Assembly: GCA_026874595.1 (NCBI GenBank)
Contig: CM049317.1
Location: 35,680,901-35,744,900, forward strand
Origin: Sipunculus nudus
Taxonomy: Eukaryota; Annelida; Sipuncula; Golfingiida; Sipunculidae
DNA: 64,000 bases
Direction of reading: 5' to 3'
Of this stretch, positions 10,768 through 22,107 are shown piece by piece. Positions within the stretch are counted from its first letter, which is position 1. Every line of letters starts with the position of its first letter. Below the pieces are notes generated by a model. The model made no database searches, was not told the origin of the DNA, and saw only the letters and a list, made by a program, of their open reading frames with translations. The position numbers and the translations under genes are program-made.

Positions 10768-12081
10768 ATGCAGTTCAGCAGAAGAAAACGCGCTCGTCAT
10801 GTCAAGTGGCCCTGTGGATCTTGTGGTGGTGAATGCCAAGAAGAGACCGTGTTCTGTGAGCAGTGCTCCTATTGGTATCACAGAGAATGTGAAGACTTAG
10901 CAGAGACTTCCTTCACCACTTTATCAGGAGAGTCGGCACCGTATTATTGTCGTCACTGTACGCACAATGCAGACGGCCGCTTCAAATTCCCTCGTGCCAT
11001 TTCACGCCTGCATGGAGCATCCAGGAAGAACTTGTACCAGCTCACCAGTCACGCCATTGTGGAAGGAATCCTTATACGGAACAAATTTCTCGCCGGACTA
11101 AGGAGACCACTAGATGTAGCTCTCGAGACTGATTACGAAGCCAAGGCCATCGTTGATAAATGCCGCCTGAATGACCTTCCAGGAGAGCCGATTGCTGTGT
11201 CCGGAGACGGGAACTGCCTCTTTAATGCAGTATCCGGTTATCTTACTGGTGACGAGACTCTGGCTACAGATCTGCGAGTAAGATGTGCTGCAGAGATGGC
11301 CAGACACAGGGATGTCATTGAGAATATGCCAAACGCAAGTGACATTGCAAGTGTTTCGCCGAATTATGACGTGGCATTTAGAGACTGCTGTACTGAGGGT
11401 GGATACTCATCAGCCTGGACCATCCAAGCACTTGCCAACGTCACCAGGACACCCATCAGAGCAATCTTCCCGCCCATGAACGGGCTTAATGACATCGTTC
11501 GCAAGATTCTCACAGCAAGATACGTACCGGTGCACTCTCCTAGTGAAGCAACATCAGAAATCACCATAATGTGGTCCAGACTTGGTCCCATCACAGGAAA
11601 ATGGTGGTCAGCAAATCACTTCGTTCCAGTTATGGAGAAGACATGGTCATCATACGGATCTGATATTCCTGATGTCTCCCCATTTCGACCAGCGGATTAT
11701 GATTTAGAGTTCCCGCTGTTTGATTTGCCGTGCGATCATTCGACCCCTAAGAAAGGACCTGAGGCGACACAGGACCTGATTGAGAGTTTATACCCAGAGG
11801 TCAAGCTTCAGATGTTAAGCTTGCGGCGTTGCCTTCACGGATTTGGTGAATACGTACTATGTCCACAGCACAAGCGATTTTTCAAGCCGGACAGTGTCTG
11901 GCGTCAGCTCTCTGATGATGCTAAAGAGGAACATTTCTGCAAGTTTCTTCGCACAGCCATAGACCAACCGACAGATGGAAAATACATCAGAGCAACGCAA
12001 TTGGAATTTGCGATCCCAAAGGAACCTGCAGTAGCCAGCGTCGCCGTGGACGTAGTGAGCGCACCACAACTTGTTGAATGA
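10768..12081 (+). CDS. PHD-finger and OTU-domain protein (transposon-borne)
   Basis: A single uninterrupted exon of 437 codons. I start at ATG 10768; the frame is open a little further upstream without an ATG. Residues about 16-70 form a PHD-type zinc finger: CGSC, CEQC, YWYHREC and YYCRHC give the Cys4-His-Cys3 order, expected to bind a histone tail or DNA-bound partner. Residues about 140-290 form an OTU cysteine-protease domain with GDGNCLFNAVSG (Asp147, Cys150 nucleophile) and WWSANHFVPV (His284). OTU enzymes remove ubiquitin or related modifiers. The C-terminal third (CLHGFGEYVLCPQHKRFF) is not recognised; a vertnin-like relation is possible but unproven. AATAAA lies at 12121. The gene occupies the centre of the long-TIR element, with both catalytic motifs intact and no stop or shift. 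Confidence 0.85.
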   Translation: MQFSRRKRARHVKWPCGSCGGECQEETVFCEQCSYWYHRECEDLAETSFTTLSGESAPYYCRHCTHNADGRFKFPRAISRLHGASRKNLYQLTSHAIVEGILIRNKFLAGLRRPLDVALETDYEAKAIVDKCRLNDLPGEPIAVSGDGNCLFNAVSGYLTGDETLATDLRVRCAAEMARHRDVIENMPNASDIASVSPNYDVAFRDCCTEGGYSSAWTIQALANVTRTPIRAIFPPMNGLNDIVRKILTARYVPVHSPSEATSEITIMWSRLGPITGKWWSANHFVPVMEKTWSSYGSDIPDVSPFRPADYDLEFPLFDLPCDHSTPKKGPEATQDLIESLYPEVKLQMLSLRRCLHGFGEYVLCPQHKRFFKPDSVWRQLSDDAKEEHFCKFLRTAIDQPTDGKYIRATQLEFAIPKEPAVASVAVDVVSAPQLVE

Positions 12082-12120
12082 TTACGGACTTGGAGTTTGT
12101 TTGTAAATAATGTTTATTAA

Positions 12121-12126
12121 AATAAA
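12121..12126 (+). terminator. Poly(A) signal of the PHD-OTU gene
   Basis: AATAAA 40 bases after the TGA stop, followed by T/G-rich sequence. More AATAAA copies follow downstream (for example near 12191). Confidence 0.6.
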
Positions 12127-12860
12127 ATGTTGAAATATGTACGCTTGTTTGTTTTCATATTGTAAATAATAGCCTTCATGTATTTTATGATAATAAAGAA
12201 CTTTCACAAGCAAGAAAATCGTTTTATTATTTTTTTAATGAGCATCAGTATTTATATGTATACAGAAAAATATCCATGCATTTTATATTTTTATTAGCTG
12301 GTATAAAACAATAAATGATCAATACATAAATGTTTTTTATTTTATTTTTTAAATTGTTCTATTAAAATGCTATATAAATAATCATGTAAATAATAAAATA
12401 ATAAATAATCAATACTTCCTTTTTTTAATTTTCTAAATTCTTCTATTAAGATGCTATTCACATTTTATTTATTCTGTAACAAATATCAATGCATAAAGAT
12501 CTTGTTTTTAATTTTTAAAATGGTACAATAAAAAGCTATTCAAATTTTTAAAATTCTGTAACAACTAACTATTAAAACATAAAAAAGTTATTTTTTTTCT
12601 AATTTTACACGTTCTTAAACAAAATGATAAACAACCCTTGATATATTTTTGTAAAGTCTGTTGTTATTTGTAATATTGTAAAATGTAATCTGTTCATATT
12701 GTAAACAAAATGAAAAGCAACACTTGTAATAATTTTGTAAATACAATTGTTACTTGTATAATTACAAGATTGTATGATGTACTCTGTTCAATAAAAGTTA
12801 TAATTAATATCAGACGACTCCTATAAAAAGGAATAGGTCTTGCATCATAACCTTCCATTA

Positions 12861-13364
12861 TGCTACGGTCACAATGTGAAACTGCCGCCTGCCGATTTTT
12901 AGACATCGGCGGATTCTTAAAGTTATATGCCGCCGGCCGATTTTTTGCAAATCGGTGCGAGTGGTTATAAATAACTGCCAGTAAAAGGCCGCCTGACGGG
13001 CTCCGGGCAGCCCAAGGCAGTGTCTAAGTTCGAGGGGGTGTGTTACGTCATCAGGGTGTTGGCCGGTGGCAGTTAGGCGACCGAATAAAAATCGCGCTGC
13101 TGCCCGCCTGCCGCTTGATAACCACCGCGCGACTTCAAAAAGCGCCCAGCCGGTGACCTGACGACTGGCATAATTGGAAAAATCGGCCGGTGGCAGACAG
13201 AATTTTAACTTTTTCTTAAAATTTCAGCGGCGTCCTAGCGGCGTCTAAAATGCCGACTGCCGCCTGCCGATTGTGCCTGCCACCGAGCTGCCACCTGAAG
13301 AATTTTAGTGAAAACTGGCAGTTACCACGCCGGCAGGCGGCTTTAGTGATTTGTGACTGTAGCA
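12861..13364. mobile_element. GC-rich MITE, PIF/Harbinger-like, TTA duplication
   Basis: The ends match as inverted repeats: TGCTACGGTCACAA on the left, and the complement of TTGTGACTGTAGCA on the right, with GCCGCCTGCCG further in on both sides. TTA flanks both ends (12858-12860 and 13365-13367), the 3-bp duplication typical of PIF/Harbinger. Inside, GCCGCCTGCCGA and its complement recur, making it far more GC-rich than its surroundings. It encodes no protein. It inserted at the inner edge of the right TIR of the OTU element. Confidence 0.7.
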
Positions 13365-13367
13365 TTA

Positions 13368-13882
13368 ATCACCCAAAACACGATTCACAGTAATTTACAA
13401 AAGCTCCGCCAGGGGGCAGTAGCATTAATATGAAATATGGCGGCTCTGTGCTGTCAAGTGTCATCATGCCGACCGTATGACGAAACACTCAAACTTACTT
13501 TATTTTACCGATTTAGTGCCTAAAATTGTACAGATATATCAGTTAGGTGACTATTCATTCACTGGTACTAATATTTTCGGCCCGAGTATAGAATCCAGTC
13601 ATCATTTCCAAGATGGGTCTAAACTGGCTTGACCGTCTCATATTAGTAGTAATCAACATACGCCATGACATGCCTGATGATATGACATCGACATGCCTCT
13701 TTCTTCTTCCATTATATGAATCCTATCCATCATTACGTCCGTATGTATACACCCATAACCTCGTTCATGTAGACCGGATTCTATACTCGCTCCATATTTT
13801 CCTTATAATTAAAGAGATAATAGGTGTTTCGTGGTGTTTCGTCATTTTGTGTTTTGGGTGTTTTGGGTGTTTCGAGGGACCC
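13368..13882 (-). repeat. Right terminal inverted repeat of the OTU element (split)
   Basis: Complement of 9320-9619, interrupted by a 215-bp MITE with its 8-bp duplication (13571-13801). It holds a CTCF-like sequence at 13403-13422. The outermost bases read GGTGTTTCGAGGGACC. Confidence 0.8.
13579..13793. mobile_element. 215-bp MITE with 8-bp duplication, nested in the TIR
   Basis: The terminal inverted repeat is GGCCCGAGTATAGAATCC at the left and the complement of GGATTCTATACTCGCTCC at the right (two mismatches). ATATTTTC flanks both sides (13571-13578 and 13794-13801). The left TIR of the host element shows the uninterrupted site, which proves the insertion. An 8-bp duplication fits hAT, P or Merlin-type enzymes; the termini do not look like a standard hAT end, so the class is open. 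Confidence 0.8.
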
Positions 13883-13892
13883 CTTCGTCACC
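13883..13892. repeat. Right target-site duplication of the OTU element
   Basis: CTTCGTCACC, identical to 9310-9319. On this side the flank also contains the complement GGTGACGAA about 12 bases on, forming a small hairpin. Confidence 0.7.
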
Positions 13893-14670
13893 ATTTTCCT
13901 GTGGTGACGAAACGACTGCATTTACTATCCGGCCCGAGCGATAATATAGCACACTGACGTATTCGATAAAGAGTCCCCATAGATTGGGTGACAGCGTGTA
14001 TGACGATGGTCATCAATATGTAAACCACTTATCTGCTTGGCTATGCTTGTTTTCTGGTGTATTTCAAGCTGTGTTCCTTGGATTTGCTCACTCTGGCTCG
14101 TCATCTTTGCATGAAGCTCACGAGTCGGCAGGAGTTTGTTGGTATATAAAATGCGTGCACGCATGCTTTTTCACGTGTGCGCATACGTTGGATAGATTCA
14201 TTAATTTTGGGCTAGACCGAATTATTCTGCAGCCATTTTTGGTAATGTTCAACACACTGTCCATTTAAAAATACATGTATATCTGCCCTGTTTCCGGCAC
14301 ATTTCTGATATTTTCATAGATCCTAGGACATCCACTGCTTAATTCAACCCAGAAATACAAATCATGTCTGAATGGTTTTCGCGTTATTAACTTGTTTCCA
14401 TTGGAAGCTCCAGATGGCACCACTGCGCTGAACAATTCATAAAATTTTAACATCATTTACTGGCTGTTTCACCGTTGCGTTTATAATCGCAAAAAAATCT
14501 CCAGCCATACTCAAGGCACGCCGCTGCGTCAGTGTAACCTTAATTTGACTGCGCACACGGTCAGGTTTTCGGTCCGCTAGAATCCAATGTGCAATCATTT
14601 GCACTTTAGGACGTTAAACAAGTCGAGAAAACTGCAAATTTATTTGGTACCACTATAACAAAAAAATTAT
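13893..14670. other. Intergenic; no gene seen
   Basis: Unique-looking AT-moderate sequence with no coding frame that I can defend. Confidence 0.4.
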
Positions 14671-14935
14671 GGTTCTCGGGCACTTTTCTTTTTGGATCAG
14701 TGCGGGCGGGGGATTTTTGTTTTACCTTTTTTGTATGTTTCAATTAAAATGTCACATGATCTGGGAAAAGCATGATAATTTAACAGAATGTTTTGCTAAA
14801 CAGGTAAAAGCACTACATTGTCTACATAACAATGGAAATCTTATCAAACATTTTTCTAATCTGTTTGAAAGATAAAATCAAAATAAAATTTTTTGATGTG
14901 GGGGTTGAAATTAATGCGGGCGGTGCTTGAGAACC
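14671..14935. mobile_element. Possible 265-bp MITE
   Basis: GGTTCTCGGGCAC at the left and GTGCTTGAGAACC at the right form an inverted pair. GCGGGCGG also occurs near both ends. I could not find a clear target duplication. Confidence 0.4.
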
Positions 14936-15115
14936 AAACTCTTTTTTTTTGGCCTAACAGTTTTATTTTCCGAATAAATAATCATTCACAACGTCGCTAT
15001 ATCACTATGCCAATGCGTGCGAACAGAACCTGAGCACGACGTGATTATCTATACTAAGCTATTGGACACGATTCAAGAATCTCTATAAAAAAAACGACGT
15101 GCTTGAACTTTGCTC

Positions 15116-15146
<31 letters not shown>

Positions 15147-16754
15147 CATCAAGCATGATTATGGACATGCGATAAATCGAAAAATGAAAATGAAATTTTC
15201 TTTGCATTTATATATGCTGAGATGCACTTAAAAAAAAAATGGTAATTACTATAGAATGCGGAATCACCAATGGAACTGATATTTACGTTATACCAGAGAG
15301 GATCAATTTATAAAACATTGACATCAGTGCAATTATCCAAGATTGGTGTTATAAGTTTTTTTATCATATATAATGCTATATGTGATTCTAAGGGAACTCG
15401 AGTGAATTTTTACTGATTTAAAGAGCTGATTAATAGAAAACTGTTTACGCCAGTCTGGTGAAGTCGAGTTAATTTTTACTGATTTAAAGAGCTGATTAAT
15501 AGAAAACTGTTTACGCCAGCCTGGTGAAGTCGAGTTTTCCCACAAACGTTCAGTTAAGTTTGCCTTCAAGAAAAAATGAGGGGATGGGGTCCCCCTTTTT
15601 TAAAGCCATTTAAAGGCTATACCCTGTACTTGCAACTAATCATTCAAATGGTCTAAACCTTACATATAATTCAGGTACCATCCTTTGAAGAAACCTTTGT
15701 ATCCAAAATCAATCCAAAAGTTATTTTAAATCATGGTTTTACCGGGAAATGTTAATATAAAGCAACAATGAACAAATGGTGTGAAATAATAGGCACAGTT
15801 TTGCTCCTGATTATGCCCCTTTAAAACTGTTATTGAATCAAAATTTAAAAATTTTAGTTTAAGGCTTAACAGAAACGTGACATAGGAGATGTTGTCATGT
15901 AGTATTAAAGCAATCTACTAAAACTTGTTTTGGTATTACTGGGTGCTTAAAATATATAAGATAAACTTTTAAAATTAAATAAATGTAATAAAATCCTGTA
16001 AAAATGAATGAAAATTTAAAAATACGTGTACCACCAGAAAGATCACTATCCTGTTATTATAATGTTGTTTAAAGAAAATGTCACAGAGCGATTTAAATAT
16101 ATGCATGGCTTAATTAAATCAACTTTATCTTTAATTATTGTATACTCTTGCACACTAAATATGAATTAAACTTAAAGCCTACAGTAAGCTCCAGTGAAAT
16201 TAAACCAAGATATAGTTTAGCCAGTTTAAATTATATTCTAATTTTAAGTACAGAAAAGGTACTAGTAGAGAGCGAAGATCGACACTGGTTAAGCTCAGAG
16301 CTACGAGTACACTATAAGGCCGTGTATTACCTATTTATCTGTAACTTAAACGGGTTAAACCCAAAGGTTTACGTTACCTAAGCTTGTCTTAAAATCCAGG
16401 ATTCTTTAAAATATACATAGCGTATATGTCGGTAAACTAAAAAAAATTATCTTTAAAGGGGAATGCTGAAATAAACACCCCCGCTATCATATTTTAGTTT
16501 AATTTAAAAAAAAACATAAATTGTAAAACCACGCCACAAATATCAAGTTTACTGTAAAGTTAACATAAATAAGCACATGTCTGTCAGATTTATGTTTCTC
16601 CTTGAAATAAAAATTTTATGTGAAGTAAAGAATACTAATTCTAATACTGTCGATAAACGTTTAACAAAACGTATATACATAAATTTAAACAAAATAAATG
16701 TACGTAAATTTACTATTTTCTTCAGATAAGCATAAATACGGTGGCTCGTATAGG
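14936..16754. other. Intergenic; TA microsatellite and 66-bp duplication
   Basis: (TA)n occurs at about 15116-15137. A near-identical 66-bp tandem pair lies at about 15405-15538 (unit contains AGAGCTGATTAATAGAAAAC). The rest is AT-rich without a supportable gene. Confidence 0.5.
15405..15538. repeat. 66-bp tandem duplication
   Basis: Two copies with TACTGATTTA at 15411 and 15477. They differ at only a few positions (for example GCCAGTCTGG versus GCCAGCCTGG), so the duplication is young compared with the surrounding repeats. Confidence 0.8.
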
Positions 16755-17420
16755 ACATGCACAAAATTATTTTTTATCTCGTTCCCACGCGATAGTATCT
16801 CGTTCCCACGCGATAATTATCTCGTTCCCACGCGTTAGTATCGCGTGGCTACGCGTTAGTATGCCATGCTATAGCTTAAGCCCTCATTTAGACAAGAATG
16901 TCTGTGGTCTGTTTTATATCGAGCGTCGATGCAGCTTAAATTGTTTTTATGTATTTCCTTGTATGTTTGTTTGCGCCGAATGCTTTGAGGTAAATTTCAA
17001 CAGTTTTCATTGCGTTTGTTCACCATTTTATTGCGTTGGTTCAACTAGCCCATTTTTATTTGTTCCTGGAAAACTGTATTGAGTTTGTTTTAGGGTAAGG
17101 GTGATATAAACCCTTGTGTACCAAACATGGATTAAACTGAAACACTTGTTTGTATTTTACCTTCCCAGAAAATCTTATTTTTTAGTACTATAGGGTTGGG
17201 TTATTAAATTTCGGGTATACCGAACAGGGTAAACAACATGTCGGTTTGTGTTATGTCTCAAGGTAGAAGCTTACAACAAAAGGTCTCAGCCATGCCACTT
17301 CATTATGACTGGGGGAGGGGTTAAGGAGACCTTTTTACGAGAAATTTGCTCATTTTTTCCCTTCACATTTTTCTTTCTACAATATAAATTCAGTTATGGA
17401 TTCATAAGCGGCGAAACCGT

Positions 17421-17444
17421 GGGGGGGGGGGGGGGGGGGGGGGG
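17421..17444 (+). repeat. Poly-G run
   Basis: About 24 consecutive G; could form G-quadruplex-like structure and is a likely site of assembly or length error. Confidence 0.9.
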
Positions 17445-17600
17445 TTAGCTTCATTCTAATCACATTCACCTGATGATCGGGTCGCATCCCGTGAAACAGA
17501 CTGTTGTGAATTAACTGTGTTGTTTTTCTCCAGAGTTATACCGCTCTGGCCTAGTCTGTAGGCCATAGAGCACTTTACATCGGAGGGTAACACTACCTTC

Positions 17601-17601
<1 letters not shown>

Positions 17602-17674
<73 letters not shown>

Positions 17675-17930
17675 AATAATAATATATATAATATATATGT
17701 ATATATTATATATACATAATATATATCCTAGTATATATATAAAATATGTATCATATATATACATACACACATATATATATATTCTATTTGGGTATACTAT
17801 ATATATGTATACTATATATATAATATATATGTATATATAATATATATAATATATATATATACTAGTATACATATAATATATATATTATATATACATACAC
17901 ACACATATATATATATAATTTATATTGTGA
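17602..17930. repeat. TA-rich microsatellite
   Basis: A long, imperfect (TA)n tract with interspersed TGTATA and CACACA. Open frames across it (Tyr/Ile repeats on the minus strand) are artefacts. Confidence 0.95.
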
Positions 17931-18175
17931 ACATTTTTTATGAAAAATATTTTACCCGAACTAGCCCCCCCCCCCACCTTTCCCCGCTCACACATTCTCC
18001 AGACAAACATAGCCCACGAGTGTTCTACGAGTGCCCGTTGTATCATTTCACGTCTCAGCATATTAAGTCCGCTCAAAAATTATGCAAATAATTGACCATA
18101 GTCTTCATCCAGTGTAAACAAGCATGCCTCAAGGATTTAAGATGTAGGTCTTACTGTATTATCTATCTACATTTA

Positions 18176-18405
18176 TCTCGTTCACACGCGATAATTATCG
18201 CGTGGCCACGCGATAGTATCGCGTGGGAACGAGATAATTATCGCGTGGCCACGAGATACAAACGCGTGGGAACGAGATACTAACGAGTGGGAACGAGATA
18301 ATTATCGCGTGGCCACGAGATACAAACGCGTGGGAACGAGATAATTATCGCGTGGCCACGAGATACTAACGCGTGGGAACGAGATACTATCGCGTGGGAA
18401 CGAGA
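18176..18405. repeat. Tandem CGCGTGG-ACGAGATA units
   Basis: Consecutive 18-20 bp units alternate TATCGCGTGGGAACGAGATA and ATTATCGCGTGGCCACGAGA. The CpG-rich palindromic core contrasts with the AT-rich surroundings. Confidence 0.85.
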
Positions 18406-18426
18406 TAAAAATAATTTTGTGCATGT

Positions 18427-21400
18427 AAGATAGTGTTAGTAAATTTTATTTTCCTCATCTGAAAAGGATTTTTATATGACGTGAACAGCACCAATTTAGA
18501 AAACATGTATATATTGTTTTGCTTTATATATATATATATAAATAATTTTTTAATAAATTTAGCATTGTAGAAAATGTGCTGAACGTTATAACTTTATCTT
18601 CATCTAATTAAAAGATATGTTATATTATTTCAAAAATGTTTAGGTAAAATGAAGAATCCACTGACCTGATTTATTTTTCTGAAAGGATGAATTGATTTGC
18701 CTTTTTTCACAGGTAATCTTTGGTAAAATCATAACAATTATAATATATTTTGTGACATGCAAAATTAATATATCATTTATCTATCGATTGGTATACTGTC
18801 CTCATGATTGTAGGCCTATAATGCTTGAGCCGACAGATTCTGTTTGTTTTGTATAGTAGTTTATAAAATGCATTAGACATAGGCGTGGAAGCAGAGGATG
18901 CGATTGTCCCTAAAATAAAAGTTGGAAGACAATGGTATATATATATATAGTCCCCCCCCCCTTAATACTTTTTCTAACCAGGGCAGATCCAGGATTTATA
19001 TATGATAAACTGGGCCTATTTACAAAATTAATTTAAAAAATTCAACCATTCAAACAGACACCACACAAACACACGCTGCCCGCTCCAGCAGAAAAAAAAT
19101 CGAGTCGGAAACAGCTAGATACGTGCTACGGATGTGCACAGTGTGCTAATTGGCCTGACCTACGTAACTTTTATCTTGCTAAGCGGCCAACATGCTGGCG
19201 CCCACATATTACAACAAAGAACTATATTCATGTATATATATATAGGAAAAAGTCGAGTGTGTTACTTTTGGTAATTGGTCTTCCTCTAGTTAAAAAGGCT
19301 CAGAGCCAATCGTTTTTACATCATTGTGCACATGTTAGCACCAAGCGCGTGATCTGTTATTAAAGGATAACGGTTGGGATATTTGGGAAATTAACGATTT
19401 TATTATAAAATCGTTTAGATTTATGTTCACATATATAATACACTTCATCCAGTTGTAAGAAATGTTCTATTATCGTGTCTTTTCAACATCTAATTAACTA
19501 TATGTGCTAGGTCCTCGGATTTACCGGTGTTATTTTATATTTTTGACTTTTTGACAGGTCATTTATGATTAAAGAGTTGAGTTTGAAACACAGGTCACTG
19601 GTACCGAGACCATGAATCGCGCATTTTAGCCTAGGGCTATGACCGTTTCGTAAATAGGGCGGTTTGAGCAGTCGTCTATTTAATATTAGCCCAGCGGAGT
19701 GAGTCCAGGAACCCAATTGCTCAGCAATTGATATCATTATATTATTACCGTAAAACTGAAACTAAGTTATACTATAGGAAATTTTTAATAATAATGCAAA
19801 ACCAGAGGAGTTAAATTAAGCAAACTTTTAAATTGTGAATAGTTGTTAAAAGGTATCAGTTCTGGCAAAGATGTCCATAAACATTTTGGTGGAATACATA
19901 GAATAATTCATCAACTTATTTTATATATTATCAGACAAATTCAGAATAGGCCTAAATGTTTCAGCTAGGTTGCACATGGGTGGATAATAATCAAATCTGA
20001 TATGAACATTTGCACGTTAGGAAATTGTTGAACTCATGTACTAACTATATATAAATTTCACATGCTGATATTTAGTGTCTGGAATTAGAGAAACTTCACA
20101 AATATCGCATGCAAAGTCAAGCTGGGGGAAAAGGACATGGACAGAAGTTCATGTTCTGTGCCCTTCAAAATGAGAATGTTCTGTTTTATCTGGGGATGCT
20201 CCATATTTCATTTCTGAGACTTTTCGGTTTTGAAAAAGGTAATTAACCATGGATGACAGATTCACGCCCAGGCATTTTTATATGTAAAGAAAACTACTTC
20301 AAAGGATATACATTTAGTGCTGGACCCTCGAAAATGGTAAGTTACTTCTGCTGCCGCGTAGGTGATTCTTACATATAGTTCCCAGCCTGCTTTGCGCGCG
20401 TGAGCATAGAGTGCAAAGCAGTCTGGAACTATACGCAGTAGCTGCCAGGCTATAGCCATGACAACATGACATATTCAGGCTTTTTAAAAATAAACTAATA
20501 TTTGGCCTTGAGTCATGATACAAGTCATAATAAAAAGGACATTAATTCCAATGATCGGAACAATATATTTGCTGTGTGGTAGTTTTAGACATCAGATGCT
20601 TATATAGGCCGGGTCCTGTTTTATTTCCTAAATAATGAAGAAAAATGTCGTTAAATAAACTTTGTGGTGGTTGCCCTGGCGGTGAGAATTGTTTGAAGCA
20701 GTTTCGGTCACCGCAGTTTCAAGGAGTCAAACCGAGTAAAACCAGCCTCGTTATTAAAAACCGCTGTCTGAATACAATTCAGGGTAAATGTAATTAATAT
20801 TGTCTTTTTGTCTTAACCCTGGAAAATAACAATTGGGAAAGCAGATGAAAATGAAAAAAGTACTATTATACAAAATGCGTGCATTTCTTCTTACACTAGA
20901 ATTGATCTGAACCCTATAGCCTGTACTGCCACCTTCAACACGTCTTCACTTAATTAGGAATCGACGTTTGGGTGGCAGGCTGCCGCTAGGTCAACTCAGT
21001 CATGCTGATCTAAAATGAAACACGGAAACTAATTAATAAATCACAGGTAACAAGCCTGGGCAGCAAAGATCCGGGATCACGTTTAACAAAACATTACTGA
21101 ATATACTATAAGGCTGAATGCAGGATCTCTAGCTCAGTCACGATACGCAAATAAATTAAAAAAGAAGGAACAAAGAAAATTCTGCATGTGTGTGTGTCTG
21201 CGCGTTGGCAGGGGTTCTGGAGGGGAATATATATGCACTTAATATGTGTGTGTGTGTGTGTGTTTGTTTCAGACTTGCAGTCGGTATTGAATTTGAGATA
21301 CTGCATGCAGAGAATAAGCTGTGTACTTGAATATTCTTGTAAAAGTTTATCACTCCGAACAAGATGACATATTGTATAAACGAAAATTAAGAATGACAGA

Positions 21401-22097
21401 GGAAACGTCTTTTTTCTTTTCAAATTAATATTTTTTGTTTATTTTCTTCAGTTTCTCAGCTAATTATCTCATGACCAAATCAGACATGATGTTCCTGTGA
21501 TCGATCTCTAGCTATGTAAATTGTTGTAGGCCTACACAAAAGTCTGCAGTAATGAAACTTGATGTAAATATGACTGATATATTATATGTCTGCTATCATT
21601 TTTAACTTGAGTGATCAGATATATTGGTGAATTTTGTCATAATCTGTTCACTCCAGTTTGTACCTGAAGAGTTAATTAGCCGGCTATATCGACTGCTACT
21701 CTCACGAAAAAGATCTGTCGCACAAACGGATGAAGTCAAACTAACCGTACATTAATTTATTAATAATAATAATAATAATAATAATAAATATATATATATA
21801 TATAAACACATCGGTGCAAGATTAACATAACAATTTTACAAAACACCGTGGAAAAGATGTTTTTCTGACATAAAAAGGTGTGTATTCCTATTTGTTAGAT
21901 ATGTGTCATCTATTTCTGGTGTCTAGCGCGGCATCCTAGCATCCTGTCATAAAAAAGACTCAGTATGGCACCATATATGGCTTTCCAGCGTCTGATGTCC
22001 GACTTCCCAGAGTTAGTCCACACAAGCGGAATGAAATATTGAGCACGGTACCAGTCAAGGGGGTGGAGTCAGTGACTAGTCATGACTCTTATACGTG
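18427..22097. other. Intergenic upstream of the seven-exon gene
   Basis: The stretch contains TA, TG (21181-21196, 21245-21262) and TAA (21761-21788) microsatellites and C-runs near 18952. A GGCGTGGAAGCAGAGGATG segment near 18881 resembles one near 50547. No gene is supported. Confidence 0.45.
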
Positions 22098-22107
22098 TAT
22101 ATAAAAG
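22098..22107 (+). promoter_or_regulatory. TATA box of the seven-exon gene
   Basis: TATATAAAAG, a strong TATA match. Transcription would start about 25-32 bp on (about 22125-22140), giving a 5' leader of about 260-270 bases before ATG 22398. No intron is needed in between. Confidence 0.55.

Larger units (their letters stand above)
9320..13882. mobile_element. Long-TIR DNA transposon carrying a PHD-OTU gene
   Basis: The ends are inverted copies of each other (GGTCCCTYGAAACACCC outermost). The left repeat is about 9320-9619. The right is about 13368-13882 including a 223-bp later insertion, leaving about 290 bp of pairing. The flanks carry a 9-10 bp direct repeat, CTTCGTCACC. Long TIRs with 9-11 bp duplications are typical of Mutator-like elements (MULEs), so that is my best class; a Ginger1-type origin is less likely because the termini are not TGT...ACA and the duplication is not 4 bp. 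The only intact gene inside encodes PHD plus OTU domains; no transposase is visible. A 162-bp tandem duplication and a Harbinger-like MITE lie inside. Confidence 0.75.
16755..18426. mobile_element. Inverted-repeat element with CGCGTGGGAACGAGATA arrays
   Basis: The left end reads ACATGCACAAAATTATT, then TATCTCGTTCCCACGCGATA units (16755-16860). The right end is its complement, with about a dozen tandem 18-20 bp units (18176-18405), several being perfect or near palindromes such as TATCGCGTGGCCACGCGATA. Between lie a G-run (17421-17444) and a long TA tract. No protein was recognised and no target duplication was found. Confidence 0.65.

Noticed and set aside
17600-17872. 90-codon Tyr/Ile open frame, minus strand
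   Set aside because: Translation of a TA microsatellite.
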